Shown here one piece after another: positions 19,854 to 30,980 of a DNA stretch of 64,000 nucleotides. The DNA is taken from contig MU385875.1 of NCBI GenBank assembly GCA_022497145.1, forward strand, positions 62,001-126,000, read 5' to 3'. Source of the stretch: Rostrohypoxylon terebratum (Eukaryota; Ascomycota; Sordariomycetes; Xylariales; Hypoxylaceae). Position numbers and translations under genes: made by a program. The stretch's first letter is position 1; each line of letters opens with the position of its first letter. The notes beneath the pieces are model-generated. The model searched no databases, was not told where the DNA came from, and saw nothing but the letters and a program-made list of their open reading frames with translations.

Positions 19854-22750
19854 ATGTCGTCTAACAATTTCCCCAACCGCGGTCCAACGATCATCGCTGT
19901 AACATCCTGGACTCTCGGCCTGACTACCGCCGTCGTCGCTTCTAGGTTGTTCTGTCGGATGCGTATCGTGCGAAGCGTGACTTGGGACGACTACTTCATT
20001 GTAGTTGCTTGGTGCATAGCCCTTGGCCTCACCCTTTCCATTAGTCTGGCTGCCGGTAATGGACTTGGTCGTCACGATAAGGACATCCTTGATCAGGATT
20101 GGGTCACCCTGCGTAACTGCGAATATGTCTTCTCGGTCTTATATGTAGGTTTGATTCACTTGGTGAATCGAGTATTGCATTGGATCTAACCGCGCTACAG
20201 AATCCAGGTTTGATGGCCGCAAAGACATCCGTTCTGGTCTTCTACCTGCGCCTGTCCAAGAACACCCAAAGAGTAATGCGGATAGCTTCATGGGCTGTTT
20301 TAGCTATCGTCAACCTAGCCGGAGTAGTCTTAACCCTCATAAACCTCTTTCAGTGCCGTCCAATTGCAGCGGCATTTGATACACATACCCAACCAACGTA
20401 CTGCATTCCGTTGCTTACCCAATTTCTGTGCTCGGCACCCGTCAACGTTATCACAGACCTCGCGATATTAGCTTTGCCGTTACCAGTCCTTACTAGCATG
20501 AGGTTACCGCGACGACAAAAAGTCATCTTAATTTTAACGTTCGCCTTGGGGATATTCGTTACAGTGGTTGATGTGGTTCGAATATATTATCTAGAACAGG
20601 CCATCACCGTAACTTCCTCAGCGTTCGAGACCGAGACGGGACCAACCATTGGACACTCACCTGATTTCGCCTGGAACGCATCAATGTCACTCATGTGGTC
20701 GTCTCTCGAAGTCAACGTGGGCATAGTTTGCGCGTGTATCCCAACACTGAAACCGCTCATCCGCCGCATCCTACCGGCGATGTTGGTCGACCCCAATGGA
20801 ACCCGTGCATATGACAAAGGATCTTCCACAGATGGAAACGGAAGCTCTAATAATGCCCGGCCACCTGCTGGAGGTATATTCGCCGACGGCAACATTACGC
20901 CACCCGCCCCTGTGCATAACGGAGGTAGACAGGAGAGTCAGGTATCCTCAATCGATTTCATGACTACACCAGATATGGGTTTCGCAGCACATTCCCCAGA
21001 CCCACTTAATAGATCACCAACTATTTTGACAAGCGCCACCGGGACATTCTCCATGACGGAGAATTCCGTTTACTTTGGATTTGTGAATATGCGTCGGCCA
21101 AAGAGCATGATCAGAACCTCAGTTCGTGACTCTTTCAAGTTTTGCACCATAGTCATTATTCTATTCTTGCTTTGGGGGTTCTCCTATGGAATATTGAATC
21201 AACTCAACAACGCCGTCTCTGCTGTCTCAGGAATGTCGACCGCCGAAAATATAGGGCTTTCTTCGATTTACTTTGGAGGAGGATATTTGCTTGGTCCGTT
21301 GCTCGTTGGCGAATGGATTCTACGGCATGACGAACACTCACGGTCTAGGAAGAAGTCAAACGGCCCGGACCATATCGGCGGTTACAGGGCAACATTCATA
21401 GTAGGACTCTGCGTCTACGGTGTGGGAACAATTATGTTCTGGCCTAGCGCAGTCCTCACCTCTTTCGCCGGCTTCATGGTCTGCAACTTCGTCGTCGGAT
21501 TTGGCCTTTCAATTATAGAAACTGGGGCTAATCCATTCATCGTATTTTGCGGGCCAATGGACTATGCGGAGATGAGACTTTGTCTAGCCCAAGGACTCCA
21601 GGCTGTCTCAACTGTTTTAAGTGGGCTCCTAGCTGAGAGAGTCTTCTTCACCAAACTCGAAACAAGTACTTCCACCACTACAAATTCAACGTCGCTGCTT
21701 GACGTCCAGTGGACCTATTTAGCTATTACACTTCTTTGTGCGGCACTGGCGCTTTTCTTCTACTACATGCCCTTACCAGAAGTCACTGACACTGAGATGG
21801 AAGCGTCTACACGATACCTCCCGATCGACCCGACAAAACGAAGTTTTGGTGGGTTACAACTTCGAACTTGTACTTTGGTTCTGGCTATTTTAGCCCAATG
21901 GGCCACGGTTGCCGGCCAGGAAAGCATGAGCATATTTTTCCAACAACTCATCACGCCTAAAACGACCACGTCTATGACCACCGGCCAACCCCTAGAATCG
22001 ATACTCTCCCCGATCGGGCTCACTCTTTCCATTCCGGATTACCTCCTCATTTCTCATACTTGTTTTGCCCTTTCGCGTTTTCTAGCGGCATATCTTGCAT
22101 ATTTATCTCCGACACATCCAAAGATCCCACAGCCACGCACGATATTAAGCATTACTACCGGACTAAGCATTATCTGCGGGATCATGGTAGTAGCTGTCCG
22201 CCCGGCAAACCCGAACTTGCTTGTTATTCCGGTAGTATTATTCTATTTCTTTGAAGGCCCCTTATGGCCCCTTATCTTTGCTCTTGGGCTTCGTGGGCAA
22301 GGGAAACGCACTAAACGGGCAGCGGCATACATCACTATGGGTGCTTCGGGGCCGGCATTCTGGCCATTTGTGATATATGCGGTGACTCAGCGAGGTGGCA
22401 ATGTTCAGACAGCCTTCGCCGTGGTTCCTGCTCTTTTCGTCCTAGCCGGATTCTTCTCTCTTTTCTTGGACTTGAAGGGAGACGCACGAGCTTTAGTTGA
22501 CGCTCGCGTCGGTGCCGAGAATCAGTCAAGAATACAAGATCGCGCCAATCGGGACATGGATCTCGATACTATCCTTGAGGCGCGGCGTCGTGCATCATTA
22601 GCCGCTATGTCAACCGACGAAGAGAAGACCGGGTTTTTCAAAAGGCTCTCAATAGCATTGACTAAAGGAAGCAATGTACTTCCAGCTCGAAAAGATTCGG
22701 ATCCACCGACTTCAGAGCACCGCGAGGCAAGCAGTGGAAGCCCCGGGTGA
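19854..22750 (+). CDS. Fusion protein: fungal rhodopsin-like 7-TM domain + fucose-permease-type MFS transporter
   Basis: Exons 19854-20144 and 20201-22750 give 946 residues. Residues 1 to about 290 match the fungal rhodopsin-like (PTH11-related, Fung_rhodopsin) domain: GPTIIAVTSWTLGL in TM1, then SRLFCRMRIVRSVTWDDYF, QCRPIAAAFD, and ACIPTLKPLIRRI at the end. A disordered linker (about 295-385) leads to YFGFVNMRRPKSM. From about 410 a complete FHS-family MFS domain follows, with FLLWGFSYGILNQLN in TM1, ETGANPFIVFCGP, and about twelve helices to residue 830. A charged cytosolic tail follows. The long second exon is one uninterrupted frame through both domains, so the fusion is not an artefact of joining exons. 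The 56-nt intron has GTAGGT and CTACAG ends. Substrate and ligand are unknown; FHS relatives carry sugars such as fucose. Confidence 0.85.
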
Positions 22751-24071
22751 GACAAAGAGAGCGGTCCATCTGCAAGACTTGAATAAAGCCTAATCGCCCG
22801 ATTAACGAATTAGGTCAATCCACACCTCTCGGGATCATCGATTACCCCAAATTTTTAGTTTTAGAGGCATTGGTCGAAAACTTGTCGAAAACTTGGATAC
22901 ATTTGAAGATCCAAGTCTCTCAGGCTCTACCACAGTGACGTCATCCCTCGCTTCTCGGCTTCGATCACCAGGATCTTCAATTTTAGTGGGCCATGTCTGC
23001 TTATGTAAAGCTCTTGGCTTTCTATCTAGTTGAGGGCTAGGGGTTGTATCATCCGATATGCCGGGCGAACATGACTTAAAATACGAATGGTATGGTAGGC
23101 CATTAAAAATCACATAAATTGATTCGATACTAATTTCGGTACGAACAGACTGCTTCGATAGGGGGAAAACACCTACTATAGTACGTTCGAAAGGCAAGAT
23201 ATTAATTGTGGCAATCGGGTCCCTGCAATTTTGACCAAGGCCACCTAGAGCCGAGTCATAGTTACAGGTAGACTGGTAGGGAACTCGCGGTCCCTAGGAA
23301 ATAATCGAACCAAACACATTCATGGAAATGTGTGGTACGGTACTTAGGTCCTAAGTAGCTACTAGGTACCTAGGTCCTAGGTAGTAGTTATAACTTATCA
23401 GGGTGTCGCGTGTTGCGCATGGCGTCGAGGATATTCTTTTTCGAATGATACCCACATATGATTAAATAGTAAATATAAATTTACAATATTATAAAATACC
23501 TAATCAATTATTATTTTGCCAATACAGCATACATAAAGCAGTGTGAGAAACGGAATCTTCGGTGTATTTTTGTACTCTAAGGCTTAAGCTCCATCGAAAA
23601 TTACAGGGACCATGGTCCCCGGACTCCTCCCTAATTAGATTAATTACTAGATTATTAACTGTATATACATTTAAACAAAAAGATCAAAGAAAACGAGGTG
23701 TCACTTGAGTGGGCAAATCCAACAAGCATGTATGTAAGCGTGGTATGTATGAAAGAGAACGGAATTTCACTATCCTAGATCCTAGGCTATTGCTACAAGC
23801 TTACCAATCCGATTCGATCAATGATGCCTCCTTCTACTTCGGTAGGCCTTATTTGTATCTCTCTCTCTTCTTTAATTTTCACTCAGATTACCAATTCCAT
23901 CTCAGTTTCCTTTTCTATTGTTAGACTATAGAGAGGAGGATAGAAGAGCAATCAAATCTCATACCGGTACACTCGTAATTGAATCGGAATTAAAAAGCGA
24001 AAAAGGGATATCTGTGTAACGTGAATACCGCGGAACCGGGGATTCCGGTATCACTGGAGACGGGAGTCACC
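22751..24071. other. Intergenic, with dense CCTAGG elements and an AT-rich patch
   Basis: I find no gene in these 1.3 kb. Position 23342-23387 holds a tight cluster of CCTAGG/GGTACC palindromes, and about 23450-23530 is very AT-rich. Minus-strand frame 22835-23197 has no recognisable feature. Confidence 0.55.
23342..23387. repeat. Cluster of CCTAGG/GGTACC palindromic elements
   Basis: Within 46 bases there are several overlapping near-palindromes of the type ACTTAGGTCCTAAGT and CTAGGTACCTAGGTCCTAGG. It is the richest single example of the dispersed element. Confidence 0.75.
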
Positions 24072-26194
24072 ATGACGTCTCAAGCCGAGTCCTCCGGAGG
24101 CTCCCCTTCCAAGAATGGTGTAAGGGAGTCCGTTGATTCTAAGGATGCTCCGTCGATCAATGACTCCACCACGGAGGAGACGCCGCTCCTGGGGTTCGCA
24201 TCTGGTTCGGTCATGGCGGGAACCGTTTCGTCTGCTACCTCCGAGCCGTCTGAGGATGATGGAGATTCTCCTGACTTGGATACCCCGAATCAACGGGTTA
24301 GTCGCGGGCGGGCTGTGGCGATCGTATTGAGCGTCTACCTCTTGATCTTCCTGCAAGGTACTGTACTGCCTACTACCTAGACAATTAGGTTCCTAGGTGT
24401 GGTTAGTAGGTACTAACGTGCGTGCAGCAAGCAACATGTCGGGCATAACCATGGCCCAGTCCACCATAGCCGCGGACCTAGACGCATACGAGAACGCGAT
24501 GTGGTTTACGACCGCGTTCCTAGTCGCGATGTCATCCGCGACGCCGCTCACCGGCAAGCTCGCGTCTATCTTCTCGCCCCGCAGCATGGTGCTGGTGACT
24601 TCCGCGCTATTCGCCATCGGATGCTTCGTGGCGTCGCAGGCTCGCTCGTTCGCGGTCTTCATCTTGGGGAGAGTGCTCACGGGTTTGGGGGGCGGGGGGT
24701 CAACGGCGTTGGCTATTGTGCTTATCCTCGAGTTCACGACGAAGAGGAAGAGGGGGCTTTATGTTGGGTTGATGTAAGTGCCTAAGCGCCCAAATTGGTG
24801 CGAAATCGCGTGTGGATAGAGGGGTTGCTGATGGTTTTGCCAAGGAACACTGGATTCACCACGGGCGTCTCGTTGGGCGCTGTCGTCTTTGGTGGACTGA
24901 TATCCGTCACCGGATGGGTATGATAAACCTTCTGTCTCCTCACGAGACCCGACATGCTAACTTGCATTGCCATAGAGGTTTCTATTTTGGATCCAAGTTC
25001 CGCTGAGCTTGCTAGCCGGGTTTGCGATATTCTTGAGTATCCCGGCCTCGTTTTCCTCGAGCCATCGTGCTAAAGAGGGCTCGCTGGCTACAAAGCTAAA
25101 GCGGATCGACTATCCCGGTGCCGTACTATTAGTAAGTCGACAGTCCGAGTGTGTATTCGGCCTACTAACCATACGCAGACCAGCACCGTTGTTCTTTTCC
25201 TCTTTGGCTTGTCAAACAACATCCAAGTCATACCGTTGCTTATTTCATTAGGAACACTCGTCGTATTTGTTTTAGTCGAGGTTTACGTTGCCGCGGACCC
25301 AATCGTCCCGATTATTGTCATGCGCAACCGCGGCGCTTTGCTGACTTGCCTTGCACAACTCGGCTTTATGGCTGCGCGATGGGCGGTACTGTTCTATGCC
25401 CCTATCGCAGCTCTCGCAGTACGTGGTTTCCCACCGGCGGCAAGTGGCAGCATCTTGATCCCGACTAATCTCGGTTTCGGCGCCGGCGGGCTCCTCGTTG
25501 GTGTAAGTTTTCTTCTCTGCTACCACATATTAGAGTATCGAGAAGGGTCACATGTCATTAACATCTACTTCAGTGGCTACACATTCGTCGTGCGGGAAGT
25601 TTCTGGTTATCATGCGTTATCTCTTTCCTCCTTTTCGCCGCGAGCTTGTTCATGCTGTCCCTAGCATCAACACCCAACGTCCCGATTGCTGTATACGTCG
25701 TGATCGTGTTCTTCAACGGTCTCTTCACAGGAGCCGCGCTCAACTACACGCTCGCTCACCTCTTGCATCTCACCCCGCCGGAGACGCACTATATAGCTAC
25801 GAGCTTGCTAGGCACATTTAGAGGATTTGCCGGCAGCTTCGGCAGCGCTATCGGTGGAGGCATCTTCGCCCGCACTCTTCGCGAGTCGCTGGAGAAGGGG
25901 TTCGAGGGCATCGACGGACCGGGAAGGGACCGCGGCGAGCTTATTCGAAAGCTGATCGGAAGTCCGGCGCTCGTGTACAATGGCGGGCTTGGAGACCGAG
26001 AGCACGAGGTCGCGGTGCAGGGATACGTCGATGCGATAAGAGTTTTGTTCCAGGCTGCCGTGGTTTTGTCGGTGATCGTCTTGGTCATCCAAGCTGGAAC
26101 TGGGTGGAGGGGACCCGCGGACAAGGCGAAAGATCCGGAGGAGGTTGGGGACGGTGGCGTCGTGACTGATGGGGTTGGTGGGGATCAGCGTTAG
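24072..26194 (+). CDS. MFS transporter of the DHA2 (14-TM) type, VBA/multidrug-like
   Basis: Six exons (24072-24357, 24428-24773, 24845-24917, 24976-25131, 25179-25502, 25574-26194) give 601 residues. The start is the ATG at 24072 with the context GTCACCATGA, not the upstream GTG. A 90-residue acidic, Ser-rich cytosolic tail contains ETPLLG, an acidic dileucine-type signal often seen in vacuolar MFS proteins. The core begins with a YLLIFLQASNMSGITMAQSTI segment (TM1), then FTTAFLVAMSSATPLTGKL, GRVLTGLGGGGSTALAI (motif C-like region) and FTTKRKRGLYVGLM. Late helices include GLFTGAALNYTLAHLLHLTP. The pattern fits the DHA2/VBA group of drug-H+ or basic amino-acid transporters. Substrate and membrane (vacuole or plasma) are inferred only. 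All six exon joins keep the frame. Confidence 0.87.
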
Positions 26195-26404
26195 GTGGAT
26201 GGGGGTTTCATCATGTACAGATTGGATGATCTATTGAGATCTGTAAGGGATAATCAACTATAGAAATTTGGTTAACATAGATGGTCTAAATTATTTCTAA
26301 GAAGAACGATAGTTAGAATTGTTACAGACAGAAATCCTTCTAATATTGGTGGGTAAATTAATATGCACGACATACGTCAGAGGCTGATTTTGAAGATACA
26401 CAGT

Positions 26405-26452
<48 letters not shown>
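26405..26452. repeat. Hexanucleotide microsatellite CACAGG x8
   Basis: Eight perfect CACAGG copies lie in the 440-base gap between two convergent genes, so they are probably in 3' untranslated or terminator sequence. Confidence 0.95.
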
Positions 26453-26634
26453 AATAAAAACGCGCGGTTAGAAACGTATATCTATTGCCTATCTAGGAGG
26501 AACATATATTACTTCATTTACACCTAGACTACGGACGATATGCTTTGTACGGAAACAATTCAATAAAAACAACGAAACAAACGTCTACGACAAATCAGAG
26601 GGATGAGGGGAGTGAATCATCCGCATGTGCAACA

Positions 26635-28551
26635 TCACAAGTCTTTTCGGGGGGTAGGATATAGGGTGTGGGTCCAGCGCGGGACTTGTCTACGAGCATC
26701 ATCCGGTTTGTCATGTAAGTAGTCCTCCAACCACTGGGCTAGACTTTGGTCACCCACCTTCATCGCGGCGACGATATAGGGAAGACCCCTATCCGCCCAG
26801 GCATCGACCGAACCCAAGGCTACACGTCTATCCATGATATACTCAGAGGTGTGCGGGTCCGGGCTCTTTCCGGGGAACGGGGGATCGAAGCCGAACGGAG
26901 GCGACGGGTAGACATTGTCAGCGGGGGGGTGGTAGATAAACCTCCTCTTCGGAACCCCGTGGCCAGCCTCCTCGAGGAGGGCTCGGATCAGAGGCCGGTT
27001 GTCCTGAATGATGGCCCAGTAAACCGCTTGCATAGAGCGGTTGCAGTTGTTGTTGAGTAGCCACTGGACGGCGTCATACTCATCTTCGACGAGGGATCTG
27101 TACAAGAGGCGGCCCTGGATGTTACGGAAGGCGCTGTCTTGCGAAATGTAGAACAGCTGGAGAAACCATTGTCTAGAGTACTGCGTGTATTCAACAAGCT
27201 GCAGGAGCAGGTCTTCGCCGGCCTCGCTTTGCATAATGCGATCAGGGTCGTGTGCGGGCGGAGCGAGAGGGACTAGCACATCATGGCCATCATCAGTCTT
27301 CTCGATGGACGTGTAGAATCCGACTTTCTCTAGAGCAGCGGCAAGCACAACCAGACCGCCGACATAGGTTTGTTGACCGATAGCGTGGATCAGGTGCGCG
27401 GACAAGGGCTCGCTCAGCTCGACGAGGTACCGGATCAGATCGGCCGTTGCCTGGTCCATGCCCCTTTCGAGGGCCAAGGCATCGATGACGATCGGAAGCG
27501 ATCTTCGAAGAGCCTGCTTGAACACCCGAGACCCGAGCGCACGGATGTTCTGGATTATGCCTCGGTAGACGTGAAGGAGAACGCCGCGGGGTGCCTGTTC
27601 GTGGGGAATGTCAGCCCCCTGTATGTGGAACAGGAAGCGCGGGTCGTTGGCTATCATGTTGACTCTCTCGTCGTTGAGGTAGAGCTCCGGCATCATCAGC
27701 GCTAGCTGGATGCGGTCGTGGTGGTCGAGAACGCTTATTATTTCGTGGAGGCCGTTGTTGTCGAACCCCGGGATCTCCTCCAACTGCACCGGCAGACTCT
27801 CTACGAGCGTGTTGTCGGCTCCTGCGCGAGCGAGCACCTCTTCACGACGCCGCTCTGAGAACCGATCTTTGCGCGTCTCCTTCCCCTTCCCCTTCCGCGC
27901 CCTCTCCTTCTCCTTCCGAAGACGGCGGAGCCGCTTCTGCCGGTCCGCCCACGTGCGGTCAGATACCGAAGACGAGCCGGAAATGCTGGGAAGTTTGTAG
28001 CTACTCTTACCTTTCCTTTGTGGCTTAGGACTTGACTTGCGAGGCTTTCGGGGCTTTTTTGGAGCTTTCGGGGTCTTTGGATCCTTTGGAGACCTCGGGG
28101 TCTTTGGAGGCCTCGAGGGCTTTGGGGACTTCGGGGTCTTCGGGGTCTTCGGGGTCTTTGGACCCTTCGGCGTCTTTGCAGGCTTTGGTTCCTTTGGGGA
28201 ATCTGGAACGTCTGCGGTCTCTGGAGGCCCTGTAAGTAAAGGATCCGGACTTTCGGGACGCTTGCGGCTTTGGTCCTTACGAAGTCGATCTTTGATAGAT
28301 TCAGTAGTTCCGATTATAGTCAGGGACTGAGGAAGCGAGCCGTCATCTCGACCGCCGACATTAGTCGGGGTGGGGGTAACTGGGACACGACTGACTTTTC
28401 CGATTGCTCTCTCGGCAGGGGTAAGCGGAGATGCAAATTTGGGCAGCGGGCCAGGTTTCTGGGGACGAGGAGCTCCAGGTCGCGTTGGTCGTACCCTCGC
28501 TGCGGAGACATGGGAATGGCCGCTGCTGGAAGAAGCCTCAGCTGAAGCCAT
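26635..28551 (-). CDS. Hypothetical protein with Lys-Pro-rich repeat tail and helical C-terminal domain
   Basis: A single exon of 638 codons on the minus strand; I do not recognise the family. Residues 1-110 are Pro/Ser-rich and disordered. Residues about 117-180 are a histone-H1-like repeat of TPK, SPK and PKAP units (KTPKTPKTPKSPKPS). Residues 203-240 are strongly basic and helical (KRLRRLRKEKERARKGKGK). From about 245 to the end is a folded, helix-rich domain with ankyrin-like spacing (e.g. DEYDAVQWLLNNNCNRSMQ, WAIIQDNRPLIRALLEEAGHG), but without clear ankyrin consensus. The many TP and SP sites suggest proline-directed phosphorylation, and the basic region suggests nucleic-acid binding or nuclear import. 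These roles are inference. Overlapping plus-strand frames (Phe-Gly and Leu-Gly-Ser repeats) are shadows of the repeat. Confidence 0.82.
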   Translation of the reverse strand: MASAEASSSSGHSHVSAARVRPTRPGAPRPQKPGPLPKFASPLTPAERAIGKVSRVPVTPTPTNVGGRDDGSLPQSLTIIGTTESIKDRLRKDQSRKRPESPDPLLTGPPETADVPDSPKEPKPAKTPKGPKTPKTPKTPKSPKPSRPPKTPRSPKDPKTPKAPKKPRKPRKSSPKPQRKGKSSYKLPSISGSSSVSDRTWADRQKRLRRLRKEKERARKGKGKETRKDRFSERRREEVLARAGADNTLVESLPVQLEEIPGFDNNGLHEIISVLDHHDRIQLALMMPELYLNDERVNMIANDPRFLFHIQGADIPHEQAPRGVLLHVYRGIIQNIRALGSRVFKQALRRSLPIVIDALALERGMDQATADLIRYLVELSEPLSAHLIHAIGQQTYVGGLVVLAAALEKVGFYTSIEKTDDGHDVLVPLAPPAHDPDRIMQSEAGEDLLLQLVEYTQYSRQWFLQLFYISQDSAFRNIQGRLLYRSLVEDEYDAVQWLLNNNCNRSMQAVYWAIIQDNRPLIRALLEEAGHGVPKRRFIYHPPADNVYPSPPFGFDPPFPGKSPDPHTSEYIMDRRVALGSVDAWADRGLPYIVAAMKVGDQSLAQWLEDYLHDKPDDARRQVPRWTHTLYPTPRKDL

Positions 28552-30046
28552 GTTGCCAAATGGTCTATAGTCAAGACTAAAGGTGATTTAATTGAAGTTA
28601 TATGAATTTAAGGGTTACTCTAAACTAGCTGCTGAGTAGACAGTGGACTGATGATGATATCGGTGGGAAATTTCGGTATAGGCATCGGAAGTTAACGGAA
28701 ACTTATAGTTGGAACGGACGTGTGATTGTTCCTCTATTCTGAGAAACAATAAACATGGCGTTTCATACAACTTAATTGTCCTCGACCAACCAGCCGTCGT
28801 GTCTTTGTCTTTATTCTAAATCAACGCTAATGTTACTAATCAGCAGTGAATTTGTTCGGACACCTATCTAAGTAGGTAGTAAGTTGATATTTGCTATGCG
28901 CCTAGCATGATCTGAGCTGAGAAAAACGTCGACCTTGAACAAATCTACTCGATATAAACCATGGCATCGAAATACCTAGGTAGATAGTCGAATTCAGTCA
29001 TTCTGAATTCTTAATTTGCCATATTCAAGTCAAAGGCCGGGCCATTGAGAACTGTTTACCTTCATATCACAACGCTTTTATACGACAGCAGACCAGAAAT
29101 TAAAATCTTGACATGATGGCCACCACTCTATGTCTCCCCTCCAGGAGACACGTTTGAATTCCAGCTTTTATAGGGTCAAGTTGAAAGAGGTGATAGAGTA
29201 GATTTCATATCTATACCTACTAAGTACCTACTTACGCTATGGAAAGGGATCCATGGGAATTGTAAACCATTAACGCCCCAAAGAAATTGAGAGAGGGTTG
29301 ATTCGTTTCCTTTGCATTGGTTCTAAAACGTTCCATACCTACCTATTAATTTCAATCTCACTTCCGCAAGGAATCTGAGATAATAATTAGCTGATGTCAC
29401 GTTGTAGATCGGATGAGTTGGGAATGAAGTGTACACTGTGTCGATTATAATACCTTCGACAGGGTGAGATAATCCTCGCCTATGCCTTCCCAGTTTCTCT
29501 GCAATAGGTGCGATTTTACTGGCTCCAGATCGCATATATAGAAGGCAGTAAGCTATGCGGCGCTGCAGCTGAGGGTAAGGTACCTTACAGAATAGCCACG
29601 GAGCCCTGTAACAGCTGATCTTACCCTTGAACGGGGACCGGGGGCTAGAACATCAATACGACCAGCCATTTTGAGTAGCCGTCATCCATCTCACAGGCTG
29701 AATTATGGCGGTTCGTATCACTAACAAAAAAACTCTGGTGACGGGTAAATTAAATGATCAGCATCCCGAATGCTTACCTACCTAGTAGGTACACGGTATG
29801 TAGAACAGCTATATCCGTATACTATCCATGCAACTATCACGTTGCGAATAGGAGAGAAGGAATGTTATCTATATATAAGTAGGACCTAGGTATGAAGGAA
29901 GGACTAGATAAAGCCCCTGATCTTGAAAGTGAGAGGTAACTGTCAAATTAGACCACCAAATCCAGCAAAATTATTATCACCACAGCTTGCTACACTAGGT
30001 ACACATACCTATTAGAAAGTAGAAAGGAACTCGAAAACTAGCCAAG
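28552..30046. other. Intergenic between divergent hypothetical and small secreted protein genes
   Basis: I see no convincing gene in this 1.5 kb. It holds the presumed promoters of both neighbours. CCTAGG-type elements occur at about 28975-28985 and 29881-29893. Confidence 0.5.
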
Positions 30047-30369
30047 ATGATATTCAAGATTGCTAGCTTCGTCCTTCTTTCCGCCGCCTCCTCTTTCGCA
30101 TCAGCATCAGTCTTACCCAGGGCGACATGCTGGACTGGGGAGATTCACTCTCCATGCAACAACGCCACTTCGGGCTGCACTCCTGATGGAATTATGGTAC
30201 GTTCGACGGTGTTGTTGTTCATTTATCAACTTCAAGATGTATCTCTAACTAGAATCCGTCATAGGTCAAATGTCAAGCTGACAGCGGCGCGATGATTTAC
30301 GCCTCCATGTGCGGGGGTCCGATCGGTTCCTGTACCTACGACGCAGCTTGCAACGCGTATTGCGCTTGA
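30047..30369 (+). CDS. Small secreted cysteine-rich protein (candidate effector)
   Basis: Exons 30047-30196 and 30265-30369 give 84 residues. The first 20 residues (MIFKIASFVLLSAASSFASA) form a clear signal peptide, followed by VLPR, a possible propeptide or Kex2-like end. The mature part is about 60 residues with eight cysteines, an even number that suggests four disulphides. One NAT sequon is present. The intron has GTACGT and CATAG ends and its removal keeps the frame. It is the usual size and layout of fungal secreted proteins that act in host interaction or competition, but I recognise no family and assign no function. It stands alone between unrelated genes. Confidence 0.8.
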
Positions 30370-30980
30370 GCAGAGAATATTCACCGATTCTCGAGGGTGG
30401 CGCTCTGAGCATCCGCGTTTAGTTTGTGGTGTTATGTTGTTATGTTCGCGGGCGGACGAACGGGGTCACTATAAGTTCTCGAACTGTACTTTTTAGCAAC
30501 TTTCCTGTATGCTGTATATACCTTAAGGCTTAGATTGCGAATTGATATCAAAAAGATCCGTGGAATTTTTTCTACCTAATAATTGATTCTAGATCTCTGA
30601 TCATCGTGGGGCTCTTGCGAATCCGGAGCAAATAATTAGCAGGTTGACGTGATCGCTGTGAGAAAATACGATTATTTCTTAATGTTCTAGAAGGAGACTT
30701 AAAAGTTAAAACTGCATTAAGCTTTTTCTTTAGATAAGGTTTTAGATGACCCCCGGCCATACCCGTACGGTGCGGGTGCGGATTTAAGCCAGTATGTCGA
30801 TAGGGAAATATGCGGGACTAAGCGAGTTCGGCGGCGATAACCCATACCTACCTACTACATTAGGACATACGCCCTTTAAAAACAGATTGGAATCGTACAA
30901 ATATGGGCCAACTTCGAGAATTCAGATCAGATGTCTGATATCTTCCAATTTCATATGCAACAGAAAATGCAACAGAAATT

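Noticed and set aside
13274..24071. A pigment or secondary-metabolite cluster around the tyrosinase and transporters
   Set aside because: No polyketide synthase, NRPS, terpene or tailoring genes are present; the genes are several kilobases apart.
26405..26452. CACAGG repeats as a CRISPR-like array
   Set aside because: Units are six bases with no spacers; it is a microsatellite, and the genome is fungal.
28032..28330. Plus-strand Phe-Gly and Leu-Gly-Ser repeat frames
   Set aside because: Complement of the TPK/SPK repeat of the minus-strand gene.
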